Origin: Polyodon spathula
Lineage: Eukaryota > Chordata > Actinopteri > Acipenseriformes > Polyodontidae
DNA: 64,000 nucleotides
Assembly: GCF_017654505.1 (NCBI RefSeq)
Contig: NC_054565.1
Coordinates: 6,317,270 to 6,381,269, forward strand
Direction of reading: 5' to 3'
The number at the start of each line of letters is the position of its first letter. Positions within the stretch are counted from its first letter, which is position 1. Both the position numbers and the translations under genes were made by a program. The notes beneath the pieces are model-generated. The model did not search any database and was not told where the DNA came from. It saw nothing but the letters and a program-made list of their open reading frames with translations. This document shows, in pieces, positions 48,526 to 62,029 of the stretch.

Positions 48526-51500
48526 TATTATGGCAAATGCCTGGTAGAATCATGGGAAATGCAGGGTAAAAGTGCTAAATTACTGTGCTTATGTACCGTG
48601 GTAAAGGGATTGTATCACGTCCAAAACACTACACACTGTAAAACGCAATGCATTTGCGGTTTGTTGTTGCTGACACCACAGAGTTTTGAAGGTCAGTCCA
48701 TTTGGTAGAAGGACAGTTGCGAGGCAGACCTGTATTTCAAACCCCAGCACTGTTTATTTGCCGAGTTCCCTGGGGGAATGCGTGGAGAAGCCATTGCAGA
48801 AGCAGCTCTAAAGGATTGTGTTCCAGGGGTTTTAGAGAGCATTGTAAACACATTAGCATCACACTTGCAGCACACAGTTACTTTCTCCAGGCCTCTCAGG
48901 CACAGTCCAAAGTGACACAGTAAAGTTCTGCTTTGCTGGTATGTAAAAGGTAACAACAATCTTCCAGTTTTTTTTAGTTTTTTTTTTTATAAGGATTTTT
49001 TATGTTTTAGGAACATGTATGCCAACATCATAGATTTCTGGTTGTGGAGTTTCATTGCAATTGGATTCCAATTCTGTCAACGCCATTGCAATCCCATGCC
49101 ATGAATTTGAGATTATGAAGTCCATGTACATGCTAATTTAAATGACACAGTGGTGTGTATTACACAAAACAACAGATTTTTATGGTTTGAACTTCATCAT
49201 TAAAATCTATACCATCCAATTCTGAGTTTACCAGAAAGCACAATTAGAATTACAGGGTGTCCCATCAGCCAAAGCTTGTTATTATTGATTACAAATTCAG
49301 ATCATTTTGTTGTGTGGTGCAGATAGTCAACAGCGATCAGCAAGCACGCACAGAGTTACAATCAGAGCATACCACACAATGCATTCCTGCATGATTGCCC
49401 GTATCTTGTGTGGCTCTTGTAAAGAGGGCATGGCAAGCAGTTATCTTGTTAGAGAATGCAAAGACACTGCCCTCCTGATTGGAGACAGCAGATAACAATG
49501 GGTCTGGGCAAGGCGGATCATTATTTTTGCAAATCGAAGAAAAGCAAGGTATACAGGAAATAACAAGTTCCACCTTTTAAGCATCTGTTTGCTCCTGGTA
49601 CAAACAGCAAGCCCTGAGTCCGTTGACCATGCCCGTGGGCTGCAGAGTGCAGATCCTGATGCACAAGCAGGCCCTTCAGTTCACACTGACAGCCAGTCAG
49701 TCATTGACTGGCAATGCTTGTCCCACCCAGTCAGCTGTAACTACGGTGAACCCCTAGTGAATACTATCCCATTTAAATTGTTGTGCTTTGTTTTTTTTCT
49801 AAACTAGGGAACGTCTCATTTATTTGCACTGTTAATCTTGTTTTGAATGAAGCCTGGCATATTTTTTTAATACAACAGAGTTTCAATTCCCACAGTACTG
49901 CTCCACACTCTGGACAATGTACTGTGTTGCAATGGTTTTGGAGAGGCAATGTGGATATCTAGACAGAGATCACATTTAAATAAATTAATACATAAACAGA
50001 CATATCCTACAACGGGGGGAAAAAAAATGTTTTTGCTACTCTTTGAGCACAGTCGCACTACACTGATAATGCAGTCCACCTGGGCTAAATAGGCTGACCT
50101 TCCCAGGTTTGTTGCTGAGAAGCAAACTCATCTATCACTCAGAGGGAATGCTCGGAGCTCTGCTGGCAGACTGGATGTTGTTTGTGTGTTTGACTACCTA
50201 ATTGCCCGTATCTACAGCTGCCAAACTTCTCCAGCCCAATTTGCAGAGACTCTGGAGCAGGCAAAACAATCTCAATTAATGTATTGGAATAAATATTAAG
50301 AGGTGCTCTAAAGTAGCGACCCTCCCTTCAGTTTAAAAAAAAACACAACTGAAGCAAGAAATGAAAGAAAACAGTCTGTAATATATAAACAATTTGGTGA
50401 GAACTTTTGGACACTACTATAGATACTCCAATTGCTTCACTACACTGTATGCTTGTGGCACTTTTTCACCTGCTTATTACATTACACCAACAGGCTGATT
50501 ACCCACTGGGATATAATCAGGCACAAGGCACTGAATAATATACAGGGAATGGCCACTTTGAAATGAAGGTGACATGCTGTAAGATGCAGTTACAGTATTT
50601 TAAGTTTTCTTTTTTTCTGATAGTGAGAGACAATGGCACTGGATACAGCCAGTCACCATAATTGGGGCCCTTTCTTTAGCAAAGACTATTCATCAGTGAA
50701 TATTTTGTGAGATAGAGTTCCCTAATGAACACTGGGAGCAAGTTTGAGAGTTAGAGTTAGGATTAGAGTTAGTGTGTCTGTTTCCACACCAGATCTCCCT
50801 CAGAGGTGAAGGGCTGGTTACTGAGCACACAGCATAATCTGAATGCAGCATGTTGTTATGGCAATAGCCCAGAGGATATCAGGTATATCCAAGTAGCAGA
50901 ATGCATACTATCAAGCTGGCAAATGTCACAAGCTGCTTATATGGCTGAGGCATCGTTACGAACCTGGAAAGACCTTCTATTGAAGCGCTGCAGGCCCTGA
51001 CAAAACTATTGTTAGCGTGGCAACAAAGGTCCTTGTAGCCCTTTAGCACATGCTGAATATTTATTAAGGCAACTTGTTTTAGACACTTTACAGGGATATG
51101 TAAAAAATGTAGTTCAATTTAATAATTAAAGAAACTTCCATGTCCAGTGTTTTTTCCAAAAGTGTTTTTGACACTGTCTAAAACACAGTGCCAGATGGCA
51201 AGACTGAGTGTTTAAAATTCTGGATAATTGAAACATCCTGCCTGCTCGTCAATCTCTGTGGTGACTTAATTCCACCTACAAGGAAATTAAAATCTTCATA
51301 CAAACCTTATTCAGACTGTTCCACCCCTCAGTTAAAATGGCTCTCAACTGTGTTATTAGAGAGAGAAAAACACTAGAGAAAATCCATCCTTAATGAATCT
51401 CTTTTGGCAGATCATTATATATAGGGCAGTTATACATACCTATGCAACAACTGACTCCTACAGCTAAAACAACATTTGGGGAACGTAATCAAACTGAACT

Positions 51501-52504
51501 GTCAACAGGACCTGCATTTTGACAAAGTATACATTTTGTTGTTAAAAGAATTTGCTTCAGCAATAGAACCCTAATTAGAGGCAGTCAAGGTCCAAGAATC
51601 AGGGTTCTGTCGCCATTAGGAACTGGAAAACAGTACCTTTATAGCTTTAACAACCATTACAAAATCTTCAACATGCAGGCTTATTTACCTTTCCAATGCA
51701 TTGCTTTCCTTTAAGCTTGACATTCCATGTGATTGTTCTGCAGTCATCTATTGGGTGGTAGTGCCTGCAGAGGAGCTTCCTGATTGGTGGATGAAAGTTC
51801 TACTGATTAACAATGCGCAGGAGACTAACCTATTAAATAATCTACTGCAGTAAACAGGCTCAAAGGGATTCTATTTTCTTGCAAAATTAGACATGCTTGT
51901 GGGACACCACGCCTCTGAAAACACAGTAGTTTGTAACCTGGCATCTTAAATGTTCTTCTTTCTGCAGATTGCTCAGTAAGCTGAGCCTGAACCTTTCATC
52001 TTAAGAACAAAAGAGAAGGAGGAATGCAAAAGAAGTTCTGCTAGAAATTAAATCAAGTGAGATTTAAAGAGACGTTTTTATGAAATGTTTAAATGAGATC
52101 TACGTTCCGGGCACAGCCAGAACCAGAACCCCTCATTGAAATAACCCATCCGATTACACTTCACTTATCCCCGCGGGCTGTTTTACTGCTTTATTATTTT
52201 AAATGTATTTTTATCACAGTGAAACAGCACTCATCCTAAAGAGAACACCGGGGGTGATTTCCCTCCCTCCCAGTTTTCAAGCACAGCATCGCAGTGTACT
52301 GTCAGCTATCACATGAAACAGACCAAACTAGCATGCACGCAGTTTCAAAGCTGGCAGACGTTTGATTACCAGGTTTGTTACAATCAATAAGATGGGAATG
52401 TGGCATACCTTTTTTTGACAAGGAGTATGAATTGCTTTGAAGAGACAGTTCATGTATAATTTTTGTTCCATTTGGTTGTAGCTGGGTTGTATTGTACGCA
52501 TGGA

Positions 52505-52575
52505 CCCCTTGTTTCGTTTGTTAATTTGTACAGCACTCTGGGCTGCCATGGCATGAAGGGCACTATATTAAAAGT
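52505..52575 (+). repeat. SINE-tail-like fragment
   Basis: TTTGTACAGCACTCTGGGC followed by GGCATGAAGGGCACTATAT resembles the GCGCT...GAAAGGCGCTATATAAA tail of fish SINEs or LINEs. There is no head or B box. Confidence 0.35.
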
Positions 52576-53458
52576 ACATTTGTGTTGCTGCTGCCCACAG
52601 ATGGCAAGTAGGTTCGGCCAGCAGAATTGAAAGGTCATTTCGTGACATGACTTGAATGGAATGAAGACGTCCGTTCAGTCCGAGAGTTAGAATTCTCCAG
52701 AGAAGCTCACAGACAGGTGATTACTAAAATGACAAGAACCCAGTAAGGGAGCGAAGGAACGCAGAACCACTGCGAATGACTGCAATCACCACAAATGTAA
52801 AGCAATTGAAATTACATAAGAAGCTACTTCCTCTTTAATGATTTCCACCCTCAGAAATCTGCATGAAAGCCTGCTCCCCAGAAGGGACAAATAAATAAAT
52901 AAAAAGTGAGATTGAACTGCAAGTCATCCAGAGAGAATTCCACATCGACAGAAATGCAACAGGGAACGTAGCCACATGCAAATGAAAAGATCAGTGCTGA
53001 TCCACAAAACAAGCATTGCTGTCTTGTACTGTTTTATATTAAACTACGATTCATAAGTGCGCTGCGCTGCAACGTAGACTTTATTGATTTTCCAGAACTT
53101 CCCTAATAAATGTTTACCAAATGTTTATAGCAAAGTGTAATAAAGCACGTTGAAACCATCAGTAGCGGTTTTAGGCACATGCAACCCATGCAATTGCATG
53201 GGGCCACATGGCTCAGTTACTATAAAAAAAAAAAAAGCTTTTATTCACCTTGTCTGCACCAGAATGAATGACTTATAAGCCTTTTTACTGTTCTTTTTAT
53301 CCATGTGCCACAAGCCAGGAACAGCAATTTAAAAAAATGGTTTAAAGCTGTGTGCAAGCTTGTGTCAGTATACGCCTCGTGATCGCATAACCCAAGGTTG
53401 AAGCTAAAAAACGGTACGACGTTTAAAAATTAACTCATTTCGACAAACCAAAGTATCA

Positions 53459-53740
53459 TCCTTGCTTCTTGCGATGCTCCACTACATCTACAAGGGGAAT
53501 GTGCTGGACCTGCACCCGAACCTCAGTATGGCCTTGCGTCTGCTTTTGACTGCGTCTGTCACTGTAGCGTCAGGGGAGTGAAGCTTTTCTTGCCTGAACA
53601 TGAAACCAATCAAAAAACTACTTTCTACAACATCTCAGGAAAGTTTGACTGGACAAGGGCAGGCATCGATCGTGCACCAGATTTCCAGAAAACTGGATTA
53701 TTCAGGTATAATTGCAGACTTCGCCACTGCGAAAGCGTGA
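53459..53740 (+). pseudogene. hAT transposase C-terminal fragment with in-frame stop
   Basis: A plus-strand frame (53459 to the TGA at 53738) encodes LAMLHYIYKGNVLDLHPNL, then MALRLLLTASVTVASGE, a TGA stop at 53579-53581, then SFSCLNMKPIKKLLSTTSQE and KLDYSGIIADFATAKA. This is the C-terminal dimerisation region of hAT-type transposases, as also found in ZMYM-like hAT-derived proteins, whose conserved core reads VTVASGERSFS. The stop sits where arginine is expected and fits a CGA to TGA change. No start or N-terminal region remains nearby. A CAGTAGCGGTTTTAGGCAC word at 53159 could be the left terminus of the element; that part is inference. Confidence 0.75.
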
Positions 53741-53829
53741 AAGGTTAAATTCTATCAGTCAGAGTGTGTTTTTTTGTGATTGCTGTAGTAACATGCAATA
53801 CATAATAGTGTTGTTGTTGCCCTGTTTGA

Positions 53830-54015
53830 AAGTCATGGCATCGTAGCTGGAAAGCATGATGAAGCATAGGTGAACATTGTAAAGCACAGAGAGGTATGGT
53901 AAAGCATATTAATAAACATGGCAAACCAATAGTTAAAGTACGGTAAATGCACAGTATGACCACGGGGGGAAAAAAACAGGAAAAATATAGTGAAAAAAAT
54001 ATTGTGCTAAACATT
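53830..54015 (+). repeat. Member of the TGGTAAAGCA dispersed repeat family
   Basis: Successive words ATTGTAAAGCACAGAGAGG, TATGGTAAAGCATATTAATA, AACATGGCAAACC and ACGGTAAATGCACAGTATGA recur in other parts of the window, on both strands (for example 17030-17135 in reverse, and 48396-48525). Confidence 0.6.
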
Positions 54016-57000
54016 TATTAAGGTTTAACCAAGAATAGTTTTGGCAAATGTGAATCTGGTTGAATTTTTGTATTGGTCTATCAGGTCGTGTGCTCTGTTG
54101 TTTGCAGTGGCCTGTTACATCTCTTACAGTGCTGAAGCAAAGCTTTGATCTGCTGCCAAGTAACCTTTTTATATTCAGCAATATCCAGTTCTTACAGTAA
54201 AGTAAGAAGTTCAGATCTATTGAGATAACATTGCAGTTCACTCCTTGGGAGCTTTCGAAGCAAAACAAAGCAAGTGTTCATGACTGCAGGGCACTCAGCT
54301 AGATTTAAAGGGCTTTAGAGGACTAATCCTAAGAGAAAAAACTAACTGTGGGATATTTGTAAGGTGCTATATTTTTATGCTGCACTGTAAACTGCCTAAA
54401 TTCAGGTCAGGAGAAACATGCATTTAATAGTCTTCAACCCAACCCTTATAAAATAATAAAATTGCAATCCACACAGACTTTAAGTATTAATGAAAACCAC
54501 TGCTAACTCATTACCTCTCAGATTCTAAAAACAAATTCCCTATCCCTAAGGTCTCCACTCGTTTTGAAATGTGCAAGCTCAGATTGACAGATGCCTGAAG
54601 GACTCTAATTCTATTCTGGCACACTATCAGCAGCTGCGATGGAGCTGTGTCTCCTGATAACTCTGAATTCAAACGAAAACAAATAAAAACACTGTTGTAC
54701 ATTTATTATCAACTCCAAGTCAATCATATTTCTGAAATGGAGGTCAAATTGTTCAAAGGCACTTTAAAAAATAAAGCAATGTTTAGCATATTAGAATTAT
54801 TTTATTTGTTTATGTTAGTTAATGAAATAGTTTAATAAACAAAGTGCCCCTTTAAAATCATAAAGACGGCAGTGCTGTAATTTCATTGAATCCCAGGTTA
54901 CTGTAGATCTCCACTGTAGATTTTAATAAGTAATAAATACAGATTATGAAAACCATGTCATCCTTGGGATGCTTTAATTGGAGAGTGCCATCAGTCTGAT
55001 CTCAACCCTCATTCAACACAAACGTCAAGCGAGATGAACTTGCAATGTCAGCTTAAAGCCCCAGATCTCAACGTCACAGGTTTCCTGAAACCAGAAGAGA
55101 TGTAGAGAAGCAGTTAATTAAACCTTTAAGTCTTTCTAAATTCTCTGTTTGAGAGCATGCTGTGATCACACTCCTCTGCTGGCTTTATGAAGGACAAGCA
55201 GACTTCCTATTCTGCATGCTTAGTATTTACACAGGTATGTGTTTATTTTTTCAAGCTGTAATCTGGATTTGTTTTACTTTTATTATTGCATTTTGAAAAA
55301 TAAATGATTGCATAATACTCTGGAGTAAAAAGCCGTGCAAATCGAATCTGTGTTCCGATGGCTGTTCTTTAGGGCTAGTAGCGCAAACCATTTGAAATCG
55401 ACGATTACAGAGGCTGAAGGTGTTAACAGCGTTTTCCCTTCCCGATGGACAGCACAGGGGGAATATTTTTAGCCAGCATGTGCAAATTTAGAACTTGGTA
55501 GCTAAAGTTTTACTGGCTACAACACTTAGATCCATGATTAATGCTGAAGAGATGTGTTCTTTCAAAGCGGCATTATTTTGCATGACTCACCCTGGCTGTC
55601 CTCCTTTCGACATCACATATATAATCCCATTCCCCGCTCCCACAAGAGAGCCCATTCCATTGTAATGGCAGAGATCAACAACAATATTACAGTAAATATC
55701 AACAGACAAAAGACATTCAGCTTAGAGACCTTTCCTTTTCATATTTGAAATATTGCCTCTTTTTCCTGACAGCATTTGAGATTGTAGCATAATTCAAAGC
55801 TCATTTGTAAAACATTACTCCCTGATCCCCTATACGTTTCAGCAGCGTGCAATTCAATACGAGCGAGAGATCAAACTAATACCACTCAGTCACTGCCACC
55901 AAGCTCCCTAATCACAGAAAAGAAAGACTGCTTTCTATGTTTCTGTAATTCCTTCTTAGTACTGAGCTTGCTTGTGTTTTTCAAGTATCTTTTGCCTAAT
56001 GTCATTAGGGACCTTCTTGCAAACAAGAGATATGCATTTCATAGGTCTAACCAGAAAACAAGATTTTCAAATAAATGTTTAAAGTCATCTGCTCTGAATT
56101 CTGCATGCCACACAGCAGTGTTTCAATATTTCTGAAATCAAGAGAAACAAGCTTTGTAGAATGCTTCCCGATGGCTTTTGTTGGCCCTCGGTGTGAAATC
56201 ATAAAAACAAAAACAAAAAAGAAAGGAAAGAATTTTTTTCTTTTTTAAAAGCACAGAGGGGATTTCAAGTTTTCTTTAAAGCCATACTCTTTCAAATACA
56301 GTCAGGTGCCTTACAGGATGGATTTGTGAACCGAAGCCTTTTTGAACAATCCTGACAGACAGGGCATAATGATTCCTAAGAATAATTTGCACACCCTGGG
56401 TTTAAAGGCACATTTTCTATTCTGGCTTTGATAAACATATTTGCAGGACTTAAAAAAATAAAATAAAATAAAATCAGCACAGCTTAGACGGCACAGATCT
56501 GGCCTCCCTTTATCCTATCGTTCTGCACAATCTGGCAGACTGCTGCAGAGGGGCCCTGGAGTCTATGGCAGGGAGGTCCAGGACTAGATTAAATAAAGGG
56601 AAACTCAAGTTCTCCAAAGAGCCTGCTGGCTCTGTGCCTATCTGTAGCTTGGTCCACAGTCCCTCACCTTTCACTCAGTGCTAAATTAACAAACCCCACA
56701 ATTAAAGGAAAGCCACTACAGATACAGTTCTCAGTGCTGTCACTGTGCGCAGAATCAAGGAGGGTCCTCTAGGAGAAGGAACAGTGTGGACCTTTCGGCT
56801 ATCCTGCCTCTGCAGGAACCAGACTGCAAGGCTATTGATCATGTACAGAATCGTCTTGTCAACTATGCAAAGGCAATCATCCAAAACTGAACTGAACTTT
56901 CTTCCTGACAAATTGACGGGACCGCTGCAGTATTAGCACACTACCCCTAGGATGATCTTAGAAGAGGGTTTTGTAGGACGAGGAAGATTTAGAAGAGTGT

Positions 57001-58438
57001 TTTGTCGGGAGATCTTAAAGTATCAAAATTCAAAAAAGGAATTGACAAGAGACATGGAGGGGATTACCTTAAAAGTAAGCTAGTCTTTATATGGAGTGCA
57101 ATCTCTTACCCATGTGTTTGATCAGTCAGTCAAGAGATTTTTTCAGAGATCAACGCACATCTGCTCAATCTAACTAACTATCTTCTGATCAAACAATACG
57201 TCCCACCACAGACAGGACTGTTTCTGGTAAGGAGATTATTTTACTACTGATTTTTTTCTTCTGCTTCTTAGACTCTCAGGGTCTATTCCCCCCACACTCA
57301 AAGTGAGAAACCTTGCTTGCACTTTTTGATTTCCGGAGCTTGAAGTGCAGCCCAGTGCCAGGATATGCAAGCTCACTGCAGCAGTAAAGGGGTAAATAAC
57401 AGCTCCTCTTTCTGCTGTTTTGCATGTTTATATCTGCTCTTCTGTATTTTTACATGTGGATCTACCTGGCCAACAGTATGATTACAAGCAGTTTTTTTTT
57501 TTTAAAGAAAATCATTTTTATATCCCTGTCCTGCAACCCCATGTACAAAGAAGCATTCACAATTTTCCTAGTTTTTGTTCACCTAGGGTTTCAGTTTGAG
57601 GTGACTATCAACGCAGATCAGGATCGGTCAGTTTGTACAGGTTGGTATCCACCCTCTACAAAACAATTACTGTGTTTACAGAGGTTGTAAAATGAGCCAT
57701 CTATTGTGTGTTTGGCCATCACAGGTAGCCAGTAAGGATGCAGGACTATGATTTTTTTAATTTATTTATACAAAAGGCTCAATAACCATCACGATCTGTA
57801 CTGAATGTACACTAAACAAACTGCAGGTACACTGCAAAGCTGGGATGATACTGAATACAGTGGGGACCGGGTTGGGTTTTTAAAGAAATTGAAAGCCTAG
57901 AGTCCTCATTCATTATGCATTATAACACTTCTGTAGATAAAAGGACTGTGGACTGACAGTTAAGCTTGACAGATCTCTCACGGCAATGCAAAGGTGCCTA
58001 TCCTTGAAAAGAACGTGCATAAAGAAAGTGAAGAGGGAGAGAAGAATCTTTAAAAATGTGTGTCTTCATTGGCTGATGAATGGAATCTTTTTTTTTTTTT
58101 TTATAAATTGTATTTTATAATTGTATGTAATTGCATTTAATTTGATTATAATTTGTTTTTTGTTTCTTTTTTTACATTTTTTTGTGTCCTAGTCAGCTCT
58201 CTTGGGCTTCCTTTTAAATGGAAATCAGCACCTCTCTCTTTTTTCCAACAGATCATCAAGCAGAAGCACTTGGATCGGCTCTGCTGAGTACAAATCTGGT
58301 GAAGAAAGCCTTGTGGACCTCTGGTGAATGATTTTATTTATTTTTTGTACTGAAAATGTGAAGACAATTCCAATTTGACTTCATCTAAGCAAGTTTTTGT
58401 TTGGTACATGATTCTTCCCAATTAGAAATTTTTATCTA

Positions 58439-58482
58439 TTCTTCTTCTTCTTCTTCTTCTTCTTCTTCTTCTTCTTCTTCTT
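58439..58482. repeat. TTC triplet tract (GAA on the sense strand), about 14.7 units
   Basis: An uninterrupted run of TTC of 44 bp on the plus strand. In adgrb2 transcript orientation it is a GAA repeat, a class known to form triplex DNA when long. Confidence 0.97.
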
Positions 58483-61400
58483 GGGCTACCATCAAAGAGC
58501 TTGGATCCAAACCCAGTTTGAAAGTCCCTGAGCCAATTCTCATCTAACCCTGAATACCATCCATCACACTGGGCGTTGAGAGGATACTGGTCAAGCTGTT
58601 TCACAGCTCAAAAATGTGAAATGTGTTTCTTTTTTTTTTTTTTTTTACTGGCTGGCTTTGGAAAACTATTTCAGATGTAGCTACATCAACATTTAGAACA
58701 ATAACAAAAATAAAGAACAATCTGTTAAACTGTAATAAAAAAAAAAAAATAAATAAAAAACAGCTGCCCAAGCTTCCCTGAAAGATGCAGCAAGCTTTCC
58801 TCGCTAGGAGAGCAGCAATAAGATCAATATCCATCAGGCAGGCCGGTTCTCCCAGCAAGTGTTTGATAAGTTGACGGAGGGATGCAGACTTGGTTGCACA
58901 TGTAGGTCACGGTGACCTAGCCTTCTCTGTACAGCAGCAATACCAAGTAACCAAGGACTTCAAACGCACTTTGAGATTGGTTGCTATGGGGTTGGGGAGG
59001 TTGCCTGAGGGGAGAACTTGCTTGCATTTCAAAGGCCGTTTTCATAACTTTCATTGGCTTTAGTATGAATTTCACACACATACAATAGATGGAACAGTTT
59101 TTACTGGCGAGGCGAGTTTTGAAGCATTCCCTGCCCATTATTTGCACGGTAATTTCCCATGCGTTTCCCATGCTTGCATACTATATTATAATTTTTTTTT
59201 TTTTTTAAAACATGCTTCACCATTTACTATGTTTTACCGCAGTACATACACGTCAGTGCTCGAGGAAGGCTGTTTCTAAGCAGTGGTCACACCCACTGCA
59301 CTGTGCAGGGAAGGCTCTTTCTTCAGCACAGAGAGAGAAAGGCTCTGTTACACACTCTGCAGTCTTTCCAAAGTCGAGCATGTTCTTCTGTTTAATTTGG
59401 TTCTCTTCACATTGAGACACTAAGAAATGCCAGCCAAGCATTTCCTAAATGTGGAACAGCAAAAATGCAAGTACGATAGTCTTTAACATAACAGAGGTTC
59501 CCCTTCAGGACCAATGCAAAACCTGAAAATAACACAAGATTCAGTACGGGTGCACCACAATACACTCAATTCACTGCCAATCTTTACCAAAGGCATTGAG
59601 CTGAACCAGTGATATATGGCGTGCCAGGCTCCCCAAGCAGAGTCGTGCCTCTAGCATTCTTGCAAGGGCTTCAGTATAGTTCTCAATTACTGTGAGTGCA
59701 TGTGATTAATGGTTGCATCCAACTACTAACCCACAGCTGAATGATCTTTATATCCTATCACCGCTGGGTGCCTGAAATAACATGCCTTAACCTGGACTAG
59801 CTGAGTTATAACTTAGTGTCTGTTTGTGTTGCAGGTTGTTTGTTGTGCAAAACGACATGTTTTATCAATTACTTTGGTGAAGTGGATTAACAGGCCTACC
59901 AAAAAATGTACAGCAAAAGAACAAACCCACATGCTGTACTGCATGCAGGAAATGCCATGCGATTGTTGAACTCAAATGAATTTTTAAACAGAAATTAAGT
60001 TCTAGTTTCAAAAGGTTTGTGAATGCCGGTTCAAATCCAGTATTTCACACAGGTAATGTCTGGAGGGTACTAAAAGCGATATTTGACCACCGTCAAATAT
60101 CCAGCATGGAAAGGCTTGTGTATTATCTAGCTCCATGAACAGATTTATTTTCCTCGCTCTTCAGCTATTCTTCATTCTATAATTTATGTTTCTCCCCTCT
60201 GTTTGTTATCAGATTAAATCTGCACTGCATCTGTGAAGCAGTGGACGGTAAACACTGAACAGTATTCTGCTATAATAAGCAATGGAAAAAAAGATGCCAC
60301 GCCAGAGCGTACCAAAACCCAATTAATAGAACTGTTCATGTCTGAGTCGAGTGTGTTCATGTGTTCTAATTTCACACAGCTATTTAGAACTGCAATCTTT
60401 TAAAATGCCAATCTTATACTATTGTATTGCTTAGATATTTTATAGCCTGCCATATGAGATGCATGACCAATATGTCAACACGTGCACGCATGCATGCATG
60501 AGCATAAGCTACTTATGACTTGAAATTGGTTTACATACTAACTGAAGTTTTTATTTTTTTTCTGGAAGAGACTAAATCTTTCACTTTTTATCCACATGCA
60601 TTTGCTCTGGTCCTCTCCATTGTGTTGCCATCTGCTTACAGTTCTGCTAGACTTTCTTCAGGGTAATGTGATCAGCGGTATTATAATGGTATTTAAAAAA
60701 AAAAAAATAATAATAATGTTTAGGCTTTACAGCCGTCTGAGTGTTGTTCAAGGAAGCCTGTCTATGAGCTGATGTTTTACACACACAGACTCACAGCACA
60801 CAGCCTCTTATTGCCAGACAATAATGAAGCATTTTATGAAAGCCCTTTGCAGGAGTTCAATAGAATCCTGCTGATGTTAGCATTGCGCAACTGGAATCTT
60901 CATATCCTTTCCACTGAATCACATTCTATCTGAACAGACCCCAAGCAGAGCGCCTCAGCAATTCAATTTGCCTCCTGCAGCTTTACCGTTTAAAAAAGGC
61001 TTTACGTTGCTTTGGGTTTTAAGATTTATTTTACTCAAATGCAAGGTGACCTCATAGGAGGACAGCAGATAGTGCATCTTTCAGCCAGTATAGATTATTT
61101 GCCCATGCATGCCTATCTTTTTCATGTAATTTGGAGTTCACTGCAATGGTCTTGCATTGGCATCCTCATGTGAGGTCACCATGCAGGAAAGGAAACAGTG
61201 TCCTGCACAATGATCTTATAGGAAGGATTGGTTTTTCTTAGTGTAAACAGTAAAAAAAGAGTTGTAGAACACAAGATAGTTTCCCCTGTGGTTAATGGAA
61301 GTTGATGCATAAAAGGGTTAGGCTTGTCCCTCTGGGGAATCGACATGGAACACACCGAACATGCCCAGTGCACACCTGTGTTGAAATCTTTGAAATCTAT

Positions 61401-61947
61401 AAAGAGTATCTGGTGTTCTATAGTAGTCATAGTGGCTGATTTAATAAACGTATCCCTTGCTGGGGTATGACTCAGCTGGATTTTAACAGAGCGTTTACAG
61501 CATCAGGGAATCGACCTGGACTGCATAAACCACTTATCTGTGGTTATCCCGGGATTGCCCCTAGACTGCAATCCAAGAGGATGCACGATTGCAGTAAAAC
61601 GCTCTAAATCAATCCACCTGTTTCTTATCCCGGAAGGGACTGATCAAACAGAAGCGCATACTTGCCTTCTGGGTAACAAACATGTATCAACTGACCATTT
61701 CAGTGTGAGGTCCTCAGGTGTTAGTGAGGGGACAATCATATTTGAACTCCCCTGGTGTAAGACTTGAATTGTACTTGCCCTGGATTTTACAGTCACCATT
61801 CAGATTAAATCTGGGTTTTTTTCATTAACAAGGAATACGGCTCCGGCAAGCAGAAACAACCCAATACTCAAATGTGTTCCTTAGATGTCCAAATCATGTA
61901 GCTGAATAAAAAGAGGGAGCATTAGCCCAAGGGTACATCAGGAGCAC

Positions 61948-61950
<3 letters not shown>

Positions 61951-62007
<57 letters not shown>

Positions 62008-62029
62008 GTGCGTGTGTGTGTGTCTGTGT
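61951..62029. repeat. Interrupted TG dinucleotide microsatellite
   Basis: TG repeats of about 50 bp continue through short interruptions (GTGCTGTGTGCG) to TGTGTC. Confidence 0.95.

Noticed and set aside
60029..60039. GGTTCAAATCC, a tRNA B-box-like word on the plus strand
   Set aside because: No A box, no cloverleaf and no SINE body around it. A chance match.
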